64,000 bases of DNA from Serripes groenlandicus (lineage: Eukaryota; Mollusca; Bivalvia; Cardiida; Cardiidae), in the NCBI GenBank assembly GCA_031761405.1, contig JASEVX010000007.1, positions 55,252,616 to 55,316,615 on the forward strand, given 5' to 3'. Positions 10,848-21,308 of this stretch are shown here, one piece after another. Position numbers and translations under genes: made by a program. The number at the start of each line of letters is the position of its first letter. Within the stretch, counting starts at the first letter, position 1. The notes below the pieces were generated by a model. The model ran no database searches, had not been told where the DNA came from, and saw only the letters and a program-made list of their open reading frames with translations.

Positions 10848-11095
10848 TCTGGATTATGTGCCGGGAGGTATTTGGTTCGATCCCCGGTCGGGTCATACCA
10901 AAGACTATATAAATAGTAGTAACTGCAGCCCTTATGGAACTCGGGGTTGCGGGGTTAGCATTACCACTGACTGACTGACTGGTGTCAGGATAAATGGACC
11001 AGTAGAACTGGTAATTTACCCAGGAAACGCCGTGATGTAAATGAAAAAGTGTTGAAAGCGGCGTAAAGGACCAAACAAACAATCAATCAACTGGA
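10848..11095 (+). mobile_element. SINE-B copy
   Basis: B box 'ggttcgatccccgg', body 'gggtcataccaaagact' and 'actgactgactggtgtcagg', 3' domain 'aacgccgtgatgtaaatg' and 'gaaagcggcgtaaag', tail 'caatcaatcaa'. The A-box end of the head is eroded. Confidence 0.75.
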
Positions 11096-11190
11096 GTATA
11101 TGCTTTTCTTCAGACAGTGTTTCTCGAATTAGCCAACCAATCCATGTGTTGTCATACTCAAAACGATCATCTCATTGTGAAGAATCCACA

Positions 11191-11458
11191 TATGAGTCGT
11201 TCTACGAGAAAACCAACATTATGGACTCTGCGTAATGTATCGACCCAGATCAGCCTGTGCAGTCCGCACAGGCTAATCCGGGCCGATACATTCCGTCTCA
11301 GGGGGGAATAGAGGTATAGGGTAATGATTCCTGAAACCGAAAATCCACAGGAGGCGAAAAGTGTCTGTTCCGAATAGCCTGCGCGGCATGCTTAGGCTGC
11401 TCCGGGTCGATACTTTACGCATATTCCACAATGATGGTTTTCTCGTGGGACAGATCAT
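11191..11458 (-). mobile_element. GH MITE, full length
   Basis: The ends 'tatgagtcgttctacgag' and 'ctcgtgggacagatcata' are inverted repeats, with inner 'ggactctgcgtaatgtatcg' against 'cgatactttacgcatattcc'. GC-rich hairpins ('gcctgtgcagtccgcacagg'-type) sit inside each arm. It is non-coding, and frames across it are artefacts. Confidence 0.75.
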
Positions 11459-12521
11459 AATTATAATTTCATTGTTAGGTAAAACGATTAGAACATGTAA
11501 TGTGCACCCAATCTTGAGCCCCGTAAATCATCATCCACTGCCCAATATTAAATTGAAGGTCGTCAGTCTCCCTGACGATTGGTGCAGGGCATATTGCACC
11601 TACGGAATTATAAAACAAACCTTTATTTAATTTAATATAATGTCATTGAGATTTTCTAGATTTGCATTTAATGAATAATATATGATTATCCAAGACTACC
11701 AAATGAGGTTTTAGTTTAATTTAGTTTAGTTTAGTTTCATTATCTGCCATTGGGCATAATCAAATTTGGATACTATATAACAGAAATGATACATTTTAGA
11801 AAACGAATTGATTAAACAAAATATAATGAATAAAATGACGACCACCATACAGTTTAAGAATTGACAATTTATAAACAAAAAAATGTTCATCTGTCTATGA
11901 ACATTCAATCCCCCGCCATAGAAACAATATGATTTAAAAAATGAAGTATGATAATTAGCAAAATGATTATTAAAGAACATATATATACACAAACACACGT
12001 AAATACATACACATATTAATATTCATTTATAGATTCATCTATAAATTATTATTTTGTTATTGAAGAAGGTTTCAGATTAAGTCCAGCAATAACTCAGCTG
12101 GCAATGAAAAGCATGATACAAGTACATGTAGGTATAAGGAACATATTCAGATTGAACTTCTTCGTCGGTATGGTCGAAATTAATTAAAGAAAGCTTCAAA
12201 CAATCACATTAAAACGAATAACAATCACTTACAAGAACGTAACACAGTTGCTAAAGTTTGATGATAAGTGACAAAATGGACGTTCAAACGAAATGAAAAA
12301 GGAAGATAATTCAAAATGTAAGCCGATAAAAGTTCTGTTCCTTTATTATTCAATTCGTCTACCAAACATAAACATATGTATGACCAATTAATGCAAAGCG
12401 TGACGGATTGACAGACGGACAGACAGCGAAGAAGTGATTCCTAAGTACCTCTTTAATTTATATACAGGCGACAACAAAGGTTATAAGTTCAATCTGGTAT
12501 GGTATTCATGAACAACTGTAC
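11459..12521. other. No recognised feature (1.1 kb)
   Basis: AT-rich DNA with short 'ttagttta' runs at about 11711. No gene or family was recognised. Confidence 0.5.
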
Positions 12522-12755
12522 CGCCTCGGTCGTGTGTAGTGGTATAGCGTTTGTCTCAGTTGCAGTAGGTCTTGGGTTCGATCCCCGGCCAGGTCATACC
12601 AAAGTTTTTAAAAAGTGATAATTGCTGCCCTCATTGGTGCTCAGAGTTGCGGGGTTAGCACTTCTAGTAATACTTGTAACTTACACATGAAACGCCGCGG
12701 TATGAATTCATTAGTGTTGAAAGCGGCGTTAAACTCCTATCAATCATTAAACAAA
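12522..12755 (+). mobile_element. SINE-B copy
   Basis: The head 'gtgtagtggtatagcg' and B box 'gggttcgatccccgg', body 'ggtcataccaaag' and 3' domain 'aacgccgcggtatga', 'ttgaaagcggcgttaaac' are all present. About 40 bp of the middle ('gtcaggataaatggacc') is deleted. Confidence 0.75.
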
Positions 12756-13264
12756 TGTAGGAAGGTCAAATAGCATTTAGTTGACCTTGTCCAAAATAGA
12801 ACTGACGAATCTCGTCAATAAAAGACGGACAGCCTATTTGCTTGACCATTAAAAAAGTTACAGACAGGAATTTCCGGTAGAATGACACTGGTCCCATCTG
12901 ATTTCCAGTCCGTGTCAACTGACCACTTTCAATGGGCACTCTCAAAGAAGTGATGGCTTAAGCGATATGAAGTTGACATAATCCATATAAAATTACGTTT
13001 TTACTTATGATGGTTTGACAGGTTCTATCTCTGGAGATATTGAGATCTTTACAGGCTGTCAATCGAATTATAAATGTTTACAAATTCATCATTCATCAAT
13101 TGTATTTTATATTATTTTCAGTTAATGGTACTTGAACAATCACATTTTTTTCCCAGATTTAACTGGAATCGTTATGCTTATGTTTGCAGATAGCAATTTC
13201 TTATCTCTGACACATATCATTGGACTGCACAAGGAATTGAATCTTTTACATGATTTGTAATATC
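12756..13264. other. No recognised feature
   Basis: No frame or repeat family was recognised. Confidence 0.5.
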
Positions 13265-13269
13265 AGAAT

Positions 13270-13616
13270 CAGGGGCGTAGCCCCCTTTAGGCACTGTAGA
13301 CACGTGCCTACACATTTTTTTCTCAAAATGCCCCAATGCCCCAGCTGCGGCGATATACATCTGCGTAATGTATTGACCAGATCAGCATGCACTGTCCGCG
13401 ATGACTGATCCGGTCGACACATTCCGTATTAGGGGGATATATGTATAGAGTAGTTATTCCTGAAAGAGAAAATCCACAGGAGGCGAAAAGTGTCTATCCG
13501 GGTAGGCCTGTGTGGAATGCTTAGGCTGATCCGGGTCGATACTTTACGCAGAGTCCACAATGTTGATTTTCTCACGAGACGGCCTACACATTGATTATTG
13601 CAAAGCTACGCCCCTG
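13270..13616 (-). mobile_element. C347 composite MITE, copy 1
   Basis: It is 347 bp with ends CAGGGGCGTAGC and 'gctacgcccctg', flanked by a perfect 5-bp duplication AGAAT (13265-13269 and 13617-13621). The interior is a GH-type core ('gcgtaatgtattgacc', 'aggaggcgaaaagtgtc', 'gtcgatactttacgcagagtc') framed by unrelated arms ('aggcactgtagacacgtgcc'). The same structure and exact length recur at 23030 and 26489. Confidence 0.85.
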
Positions 13617-13621
13617 AGAAT

Positions 13622-14415
13622 AAAGGTCAATATACATAAAACAAAATGTTCACTGTTTAAAATGGCAGAATCAGCTTCGCCGAAGGATAAGAAAGTTGTA
13701 ATGTATTTATTTTTTCTTTAAAAATGTGTAATACATACCGATTGATCCTTTTCAAAGTATTGGATACAGAATTACTTTCAATTACGCTCTATGGCTCCGA
13801 GATATGGGGTTTAAACCTATGAACTCAATTGAGCAAGTACAGATGTATGCATGTAAACGTGATACGACTTAAAATCGTAGAACATGCCGTTAAACTCCAT
13901 TATTGCATACTTTCATATTGTTCCGTTCACTTTGCATTGAAGAAAGTGGTCATGATTTTTCGATCATGACCGCTGTCAAGGAGTGATCGTGAACGTAGAT
14001 AAGGACGTGCGAAAATTCTGCATAATTAGCATGCTAGGGACTACTTTTGATATGTAAACAAAAAAAAGCTGACCTAAATATCGTTGTTAAACCTCACGGG
14101 ACTTTGTAATGTTAAATTCTCATATATTGATCATGGACAATTTCTTACTGTCTCATGCTAAGAGTACGTTTTTGACATGATGACAGTCTAAAACGCGCGT
14201 CTAAAATGTTGGTTATGCACGTGCATGACGTCATTTAAAGAAATACGTCACCGTTATAATTCAACTTTTCAAAACGGCATTTTCAACAAAATTACTACAT
14301 ATGTAAACAATTTGTTTCGATTTTCGAAGTAGATTTTTCAACTCTAGATATAAAAAAAAATATCAATAGTGTAATCTAAATAGTTTACAATATGAAAGTA
14401 TACAATAAAAAGGTT
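13622..14415. other. No gene; one CRE octamer
   Basis: TGACGTCA occurs at 14226-14233. A short inverted repeat around 'catgatttttcgatcatg' lies at about 13951. Nothing else was recognised. Confidence 0.4.
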
Positions 14416-14535
14416 ATTGACCCTGCACTGTGAAATCATCGTCGGACCTCGTTCTTTGGCGAACGTAGCCTCGCAAGCTCGGCAACGTCAACCCAAGAAC
14501 TCGGTCCAACGATGATTTCACAGTACAGGGTCAAT
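14416..14535. repeat. 120-bp foldback
   Basis: The left arm 'attgaccctgcactgtgaaa' + 'tcatcgtcgg' pairs with 'ccaacgatga' + 'tttcacagtacagggtcaat'. A 'cgttcttt...aagaactcg' inner stem completes it. A compact foldback element is likely. Confidence 0.75.
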
Positions 14536-14684
14536 GTTTATAATGAAATAGTAATGCAATATCAAAGATATTCAGCAACGGGTTATCCAGAGGCTTCTGT
14601 ACCAACAAAGTGAATGCAAATGCAAGTAGAGCGCATGGAGCGCAAACTGAGTGATTCTCCAGGAAAAATTATTCAAGCTTACAA

Positions 14685-14900
14685 ATGAGCCGTTCCACGA
14701 GAAAACCAACAGTATGGACTCTTTTAGACACTTTTCGCCTCCTGTGGATTTTCTGTTTCAGGAATCATTACTCTATACCTCTATCCCCCTGAGACGGAAT
14801 ATGTCGACCCGGATTAGTCTGCGAGGACTGTGCAGGCTGATGTGGATCGATATATTACGCAGTGTCCATAATGTTGTTTTTCTCTCGTGGAACGGCTCAT
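14685..14900 (+). mobile_element. GH MITE copy
   Basis: Perfect outer repeat: 'atgagccgttccacgag' at the left and 'cgtggaacggctcat' at the right. The orientation is opposite to 11191. About 45 bp of one inner GC arm is deleted ('ggactctt' joins directly to 'ttagacacttttcgcctcc'). Confidence 0.8.
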
Positions 14901-14967
14901 ATATAAGTTTACCAAACCCAAAAAATGTCTGCCAACATATCCATGTAATTTGATCTTATTCGGACCC

Positions 14968-15127
14968 CCTCGATGGTGAAATGGTAGAGCGTCTGTTGCG
15001 GTTGCAGGAGGTCACATGTTTGATCCCCGGCTGGGCCATACAAACTATTTTAGAAATGATGGTAATGGCTGCTCCACTTGTCGCTCAGGGTTGTAGGGTT
15101 GGCAATACGACTGACTGGCTATTGGGC
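14968..15127 (+). mobile_element. SINE-B 5' part, interrupted
   Basis: The head 'cctcgatggtgaaatggtag', B box 'tgtttgatccccgg' and body end at 'cgactgactggc'. The element resumes at 15425 after a SINE-A insertion. Confidence 0.8.
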
Positions 15128-15424
15128 TGAGCCCCGGTAGCTCTGTCGGTAGCGACGCGGGCTGTCAATCCAGGGGTTGTGCGTTCGAATCCCAGCTCGG
15201 CCAACATTCTTTCGGACGTTTGACAAAAGTCACTGTGACATGCGTCATTCGTCTTCCACCAATGGGCTGTTTAACAGTATATGTAGAACATCAGCCAGTT
15301 GCTTGGAAGGTATGTTGTGTGGGGTACTGGTGTGGGAAAACCAGGAAACGCATGAGTAGATAAACTGGTCGCCGTGATACGACTGAAAATTATTGAATAC
15401 GGCGTTAAACTCTAATCAATCAAA
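15128..15424 (+). mobile_element. SINE-A inserted in SINE-B
   Basis: Full head 'gagccccggtagctctgtcgg', B box 'gcgttcgaatccc', body and 3' domain 'gccgtgatacgactgaaaat' ending 'ctaatcaatcaaat'. It interrupts the surrounding SINE-B. Confidence 0.8.
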
Positions 15425-15507
15425 TAGACCAGTGGAACAGGTAATTTATCCAGGAAACTCCGTAATATAACTGAAACATGGTTGAAAGCGGCGTAAAAAA
15501 CCCCAAA
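15425..15507 (+). mobile_element. SINE-B 3' part, resumed
   Basis: 'agaccagtggaacaggtaa', 'ccaggaaactccgtaata' and 'ttgaaagcggcgtaaaa' continue the SINE-B that stopped at 15127. Confidence 0.8.
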
Positions 15508-15566
15508 AAATCCACTGATTTAATTGTGCAATATTTTGTAAGACAACAATTCTTTAAAGGTTTGGC

Positions 15567-16510
15567 GTCACGTGGGTAGTTCGCAAGATAGAGCACGGCT
15601 GGTGACACGTTGGTAGTTCGCAAGTTTCCAAACGCTCTCTCATTGGCTAAGATAGAGCATGGCTGGTGACACGTTGGTAGTTCGCAAGTTTCCAAACGCT
15701 CTCTCATTGGCAAAGATAGAGCACGGCTGGTGACACGTTGGTAGTTCGCAAGTTTCCAAACGCTCTCTCATTGTCTAAGATAGAGCACGACTGGCGACAA
15801 GAGGGTAGTTCGCCTAGTTCTCAAACGCTCTCTCATTGGCTAAGATAGAGCACGGCTGGTGACACGTTGGTAGTTCGCATACTTTCCAAACGATCTCTCA
15901 TTGGCTAAGATAGAGCACGGCTGGTGACACGTTGGTAGTTCGCATAGTTCACAAACGCTCTCTCACTGGCTAAGATAAAGCACGGCTGGCAACACGTGGG
16001 TAGTGCGCATAGTTCCCAAACGCTCTCTCATTGGCTAAGATAGAGCACGGCTAGCGACACGTTGGTAGTTCGCATAGTTCTCAAACGCTCTCTCATTGGC
16101 TTAGACAGAGCACGGCTAGCGACACGTTGTTAGTTAGTTCGCATAGTTGCCAAACGCTCTCTCATTGGCTAAGAAAGAACACGACTGGCTACAAGTGGGT
16201 AGTTCGCATAGTTCACAAACGCTCTCTCATTGGCTAAGATAGAGCACGGCTGGCAACAAGTGGGTAGTTCGCATAGTTACCAAACGCTCTCTCATTGGCT
16301 AATATAGAACACGTCTGGCGACGCGTGGGTAGTTCACATAGTTCACAAACGCTCTTTCATTGGTTAAGATAGAGCACGGCTGGTGACACGTGGGTAGTTC
16401 GCAAAGGTCATAATCGCTCTCTCATTGGCTAAAATAGAGCACGGCTAGCGACACGATGGTAGTTCGCATGGTTCGCAAACGTTCTCTCATTGGCTAAGAT
16501 AGAGCATGGC
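15567..16510. repeat. 63-65 bp minisatellite, ~15 units
   Basis: The unit contains 'tagagcacggctggtgacac', 'gttggtagttcgcatag', 'aaacgctctctcattggcta'. Early units have 'gcaagtttcc' (63 bp), later ones 'gcatagttcac' (65 bp). Every unit carries ATTGG, an inverted CCAAT box. The frame at 15420-15713 is an artefact of this array. Confidence 0.9.
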
Positions 16511-17160
16511 TCATATTTAATTTTAAAAGATCGTCCATGATACTTGATAAATCTTGTAAATAATCAATACTCCAGGTACTTTGATCGTTTCATGTACGGT
16601 GTAATGTGCTTACCCGGACAAACTCTTTACGATCGAAAGATTTGAGTGAACTGAATTCAATATAAGGACAGCTTTGAGATTAAGTGTTTGTTTAATAGTC
16701 GCCTCTGTTTATTTTGTTGTTAAAACGAGTCCATAATTAACTTTGGATGAAAACTTCATTATTTATTCAAAAGACAAAACATTTAAGCACGTATGTAGAA
16801 AATCTCGTTTCCAAAGGCTTTGATTGAATTTAACACTTTACTTCAATCACAACATTACAGAGATTACATTTCATGTATTCTTCGAGTGTGCAAAACCAGA
16901 TAACAATGCCTGTTCACCAGGTATAAACCTGGTACAAACCTGGTACAAGTGTTATCAATTCACACAATTTATTTCAGTTTAATAATCCATTGGTAATAAG
17001 AAATAAAGCAGACTACATCTACATGCAGTTATACGAATATAAGTACATGTACATGTATAAGAACATTACTCAGAATGTAATTAATGTTATGTATTATGGG
17101 CCGGGTTAAACTAAGTACTTTTCAAAAAAGTATCTCATTGCCATTGCCATACACCGAGTG
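16511..17160. other. No recognised feature
   Basis: Only a small direct repeat 'aacctggtac' at about 16926-16946 is visible. Confidence 0.5.
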
Positions 17161-17412
17161 TATCGAGGGCTTGGCGTGAAACGGTTGTAACTAAAATTGG
17201 TATTTGTTTACCAAGGTTAATCACCTTGCCATGAAATCTTTATAATCATTAAATCATTTTTCTTGGTAAACAATGCAAATTTAGGTGCCATTGCTCGGTC
17301 TGAGCAATGGCACCTAATTTTGCATTGTTTACAAATGGGTCAAAATCGCACCTAAACCAGGGTTTTTAAAATAGGTTTTAGGTTACAACCGTTTCACGCC
17401 AAGCCCTCGGTA
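17161..17412 (+). mobile_element. TAM MITE, copy 1
   Basis: TA dinucleotides flank inverted ends TCGAGGGCTTGGCGTGAAAC / 'gtttcacgccaagccctcg'. A second, inner palindrome 'aggtgccattgctc' / 'gagcaatggcacct' forms the core. TA duplication with long inverted repeats is typical of Tc1/mariner-type MITEs. Confidence 0.8.
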
Positions 17413-17421
17413 TGTAGTACA

Positions 17422-17580
17422 TTAACAACTTTTGAAAACATTGTGACAAAACTATTGAAACATTTCTCATTTTTCCTCTTTTTGATGGTAAGACTATCAT
17501 TCATAGCGACTTTCTATGTTTATCCCTGTTTCTTTTCAAAGTCGTCTGCTACAGATATGTCGTGTGTGGTGACAGGTTAA
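17422..17580 (+). mobile_element. TM1 MITE, decayed
   Basis: 'ttaacaacttttgaaaacat' (left end deleted), 'aaagtcgtctgctacag' and 'ggtgacaggttaa' remain. It lies 10 bp from the TAM element. Confidence 0.6.
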
Positions 17581-17888
17581 ATGGTTTACCTGATAAAAGA
17601 TCATATAGTTTTAGAACTGTCTGCTTTTGATCTTATATGAGAGGGGGGAAATGTAACATCTTGAATGTTTTAAGTAATCATTGGAAATAGAAGAAATTGC
17701 TATATAGATATGAGGAATTTAATATTTTCTCACAATGTTTTAAGTCATCTGTATCTTGTCAAGCGTTAATATTGGTATTGCATATTCATGCACGCATATC
17801 ATGTTGCTGGAATGAGCTCCATCAGAAGACAGCGCATCTATCATGATACAACGACACCAGCGAAATTATAGTTAAACCACGGATTTTT
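17581..17888. other. No recognised feature
   Basis: No frame or repeat was recognised. Confidence 0.5.
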
Positions 17889-18065
17889 GTTTTATTGGGG
17901 TTTGACGCCGGTTTCAACATTTAGTTCAGTTATATCACGGCGACAGTTCACTTATTCATGATCCCTGGGTAAACGAACCAGTACTAGGCTAGATATTGTG
18001 CCTTGCCCAAGAGAACCCCACCATGACCGTCGTTCCGTGAGTGGGGATCGAACCCGAATTGCCAA
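17889..18065 (-). mobile_element. SINE with alternative head, reverse
   Basis: Read on the minus strand: B-box-like 'gggttcgatccccac', module 'aaggcacaatatctagcctag', 'tcgtttacccagggatcatg', then 3' domain 'gtcgccgtgatataactgaa'. It has the same module as 3810 and 59035. Confidence 0.65.
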
Positions 18066-18356
18066 GGTTCCTTTTGTTTTTCCATCTGTCAAAACTATAC
18101 AGGTTAAACTTTTTCAATTGATCGTGACGAAAGACCTGCGGTTCAGATATAACACAATGGCAATACATTATTGACCGCAGTATATATATATCTGAATCAA
18201 CCTGTACATTCGGCACATTGAATACTCGATGTCTATACGTGTTGCCATTTAGTCACATACCCATTCAAACACATTCTGACAAACAGTGCACATTTGATCA
18301 GACGATATGGAAGTGGTGAACGATCTGTATATACAGTTGTCACATGTCGAGGGCTT

Positions 18357-18596
18357 GGCGTGAAACGGTTGTAACTAAAAACCTATTTTGAAAACCCTGG
18401 TTTAGGGGCAATTTTGACCCCTTTGTAAACAATGTAAATTTAGGTGCCATTGCTCAGAACGAGCAATGGCACCTAAATTTCCATTGTTTACCAAGTAAAA
18501 TAAGTTAACGCTTATAAATACTTTATTGCGAGGTGATTAACCTTGGTAAAAAAAAATACCAATTTAAGTTACAACCGTTTCAGGCCAAGCCCTCGA
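18357..18596 (-). mobile_element. TAM MITE, copy 2 (inverted)
   Basis: The same ends as 17161 and the same core 'aggtgccattgctcagaacg', in opposite orientation. Right TA is retained, the left flank is TG. Confidence 0.8.
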
Positions 18597-18628
18597 TATA
18601 CTGTTGGTCTTCCATCAACATGTATACC

Positions 18629-19425
18629 GCCTCAGTGTTGTTGAGGTAGCCCTTCAACCTCGATATAGTTGAGGTAGGCCGTCAACCTCGATGTAGTTGA
18701 GGTAGGCCTTCAACCTCGATGTAGTTGAGGTAGACCGTCAACCTCGATGTAGTTGAGGTATGCCTTCAACCTCGATGTAGTTAAGGTAGGCCGTCAACCT
18801 CGATGTAGTTGAGGTAATCCGTCAACCTCGATGTTGTTGAGGTAGGCCGTCAACCTCGATATAGTTGAGGTAGGCCGTCAACCTCGATGTAGTTGAGGTA
18901 GGCCGTCAACCTCGATGTTGTTGAGGTAGGCCGTCAACCTCGATGTAGTTGATGTAGGCCGTCAACCTCGATGTAGTTGAGGTAGGCCGTCAACCTCGAT
19001 GTAGTTGAGGTAGGCCGTCAACCTCGGTAGTGTTGAGATAGACCGTCAACCTCGATGTAGTTGAGGTAGGCCATCAACCTCGATGTTGTTGAGGTAGGCC
19101 GTCAACCTCGATGTAGTTGATGTAGGCCGTCAACCTCGGTAGTGTTGAGGTAGGCCGTCAACCTCGATATAGTTGAGGTAGGCCGTCAACCTCGATGTTG
19201 TTGAGGTAGGCCGCCAACCTCGATGTAGTTGAGGTAGGCCGTCAACCTCGATGTAGTTGAGGTAGGCCGTCAACCTCGATGTAGTTGAGGTAGGCCGTCA
19301 TCCTCGATGTAGTTGAGGTAGGCCGTCAACCTCGGTAGTGTTGAGGTAGACCGTCAACCTCGATGTAGTTGAGGTAGGCCGTCAACCTCGATGTAGTTGA
19401 GGTAGGCCGTCAACCTCGATGTAGG
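18629..19425 (+). repeat. 28-bp minisatellite born from SINE-B head
   Basis: About 28 units of a 28-bp sequence: 'cctcgatgtagttgaggtag' + 'gccgtcaa'. The unit aligns with the SINE-B head ('gcctcgatggtgtagtggtagagcgtc'). The first unit (18629) starts like the SINE 5' end, and the last unit runs without a break into the rest of a SINE-B at 19426. Variants such as 'cggtagtgttg' and 'gatgttgttg' recur at intervals, showing multi-unit duplications. Confidence 0.9.
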
Positions 19426-19645
19426 AGTTCTCGGGTCTTATCGCCGGCCGGGTCTTACCAAGGACTTTACAATGAAAGTAATGGCTTTCCCTTCTAGGTG
19501 CCCAGGGTTGCGGAGGGAGCAAAGCATTACGACTGCCTCGCTGTTGTCAGGATAATTGGCCATAAGTACAGGTAACTTACCAAGGAAACGCCGTGATGTA
19601 AATAGAAAGTTGTTGAAAGCGGCGTAAAATTAACTACAAAAAAAC
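19415..19645 (+). mobile_element. SINE-B body attached to minisatellite
   Basis: It continues 'gagttctcgggtcttatcgc', 'cggccgggtcttaccaag', 'gttgtcaggataattggcc', 'aacgccgtgatgtaaatag', 'ttgaaagcggcgtaaaa'. The head is replaced by the tandem array. Confidence 0.8.
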
Positions 19646-19771
19646 AAATAAACCAGGAACATATATCCGACGGAAAATTCAACGATACACTGATACGAAC
19701 GTGAAACGCTTGTAAACTGTTCGATATTTTCAACACGGCAAGTTCACCTGTAACAGTCTTTCCAAACAATT

Positions 19772-19897
19772 GAATGCTTTTTCACATGGACTGTAAGGCC
19801 ATTGGTGGAATGGTGGAAGTTACAAGAATGTTGATTCGGATTCGCAACAGCTGGATTAAAGTCTCGCGTCGCTACCGAATGAACTACCGGTGCTCAT
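19772..19897 (-). mobile_element. SINE-A 5' part, reverse
   Basis: Minus strand: 'caccggtagttcattcgg', 'tagcgacgcgaga', 'ttccaccaatggcc', 'cagtccatgtgaaaaagc'. The 3' domain is absent. Confidence 0.65.
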
Positions 19898-19904
19898 CAC
19901 CATG

Positions 19905-20040
19905 CACCAGTGGTGCAGAGGTAGAGCGTCAGCATCTCATACAAAACGTCCCTGGTTCGAATCCCGTGATGAGCGGTTTCTGTCTTTGGTATTTTTCCAC
20001 GCAAACGGCGCGAGTACTGATCAAGTCACCAAGAAGCAGA
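19905..20040 (+). mobile_element. tRNA-headed SINE of another type
   Basis: A-box-like 'gtgcagaggtagagcgtcag' and B-box 'ctggttcgaatcccg' with about 30 bp between them. The body ('tctttggtatttttccacgc') does not match SINE-A or B. It abuts the reversed SINE-A head. The extra spacing argues against a functional tRNA. Confidence 0.5.
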
Positions 20041-20079
20041 CATCGAGCGTGATTAATATAAGCTGTAAAATAAATAATT

Positions 20080-20258
20080 TTAACTCTTTCAGCGCCGAAT
20101 TGTTTAAAGTAGACTCTTCCATTTTCAAAATCGGGTTTTGGAAAACGTTGATAACTATAAGACAAACAATGCTGATTCCAGGTGAGACAGCTCTTTAAGA
20201 GCTTACTCACATGAATCTGTATTGTTTGCACAGATCCCAATATTGCCTTTGGAGTTAA
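20080..20258 (+). mobile_element. TM2 MITE
   Basis: TTAA at both ends (20080 and 20255). Left end CTCTTTCAGCGCCGAATTG, core 'caggtgagacagctc' and 'gagcttactcaca'. The right terminal repeat is shortened. Confidence 0.75.
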
Positions 20259-21146
20259 ACTAAGTCAGCTTGCTTAGCGATTTGGAAGAAAATAGGTTTC
20301 CTGTTTTTGATGATGTTATTAATAAATTATCTCACGTTTTTAATTAACCATATCACCTCGGAAAGAAAGATAATATAACACCAACATCTACTTGTCACGT
20401 GGACTTTATAATCCTGTATGGTTAATTCAAAAACAAAGAGCTGATCGATCGACAAACAGTGATAGATGAATATAGCTTATGCATGATTTAAGTAAGTTAT
20501 ATTGGAAAGACTATGGTTATTCTAGCAAGAAGCAGCCAAGGGAAAAGTTTTATTGTGTTTTACAAGGTTTGCCTTCATCGATTACTGAACACATGGGAAA
20601 TGTTGGCGAGTTATATTTACATTGCACGCAATGTAACTGGCACAGGCACAACGAATAGGGCAAGTTCTGGTACTACGGGTTGGGTTAGGGCGTAAACAAA
20701 ATACAGTACCTCGCGTTGTGAATTTTTCTATTTTATTTCTTACTGAGTATACTGTCTTCGAACCAAACAAATAACACGTCTACAAAATAACGCCATATCT
20801 TCTGCACCTCTCACACCCTGACTGCCTACCCCCCCACAAGCTTCCTGCTCCACAGACACAGCCCAAAACGATAGAAGCAGCCTGCTCGATCAACAGTCGC
20901 TCTAATGCTCTTCGGCTTTCTCCATAGCCCTCTTACTGTTAAACAGGCATGGTCACCATGGGTAACATTGTGACGTAAATACTCAGATATATGGATGCCG
21001 TCCGTGGCATGAACGCAGGGTGATATTATGATACAAAATAATGGAATCGTTCTTGAACGTCCCTTTCTAAAGTGTTCATTCATTTTCCAACTTCCTGTCT
21101 GCTGTCATTTATTAAGCATATCGTCACTATACTCATTGCCCAACGC
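20259..21146. other. No recognised feature (0.9 kb)
   Basis: No credible frame or repeat family was recognised. Confidence 0.5.
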
Positions 21147-21166
21147 CTCGATGGTTTAGTGGTAGA
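21147..21166 (+). mobile_element. SINE-B head, cut by insertion
   Basis: 'gcctcgatggtttagtggta' is the extreme 5' end of a SINE-B. Its last 12 bases (21155-21166) are repeated at 21309-21320 after the inserted SINE-V. Confidence 0.85.
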
Positions 21167-21308
21167 ATGAATGAATGAATGTATATTGTGTTATGGCGCA
21201 TCGACAGCTAAGGTCATTTAGCGCGCAATTAAATGTAATTATTCATGATCCCTGGGTAAACAAACCAGTACTAGGCTAGAAAATGTGCCTTGCCCAAGGG
21301 CACTCCAC
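21167..21308 (-). mobile_element. SINE-V, 5'-truncated, inserted in SINE-B
   Basis: A 142-bp insert flanked by the 12-bp duplication TTTAGTGGTAGA. Minus strand: 'gagtgcccttgggcaaggca', 'tagcctagtactggtttg', then the tail 'ttaattgcgcgctaaatg', 'accttagctgtcgatgcgcc' and (attc)n. A clean target-primed insertion. Confidence 0.85.

Noticed and set aside
15129..15202. tRNA gene with A and B boxes
   Set aside because: It is the head of a SINE-A. The acceptor stem does not pair and the SINE body follows directly.
18629..19425. CRISPR array
   Set aside because: Units are contiguous 28-bp tandem repeats with no unique spacers, in a eukaryotic context.
19905..19970. tRNA gene
   Set aside because: A and B boxes are present, but the cloverleaf does not close and the spacing is that of a SINE head.
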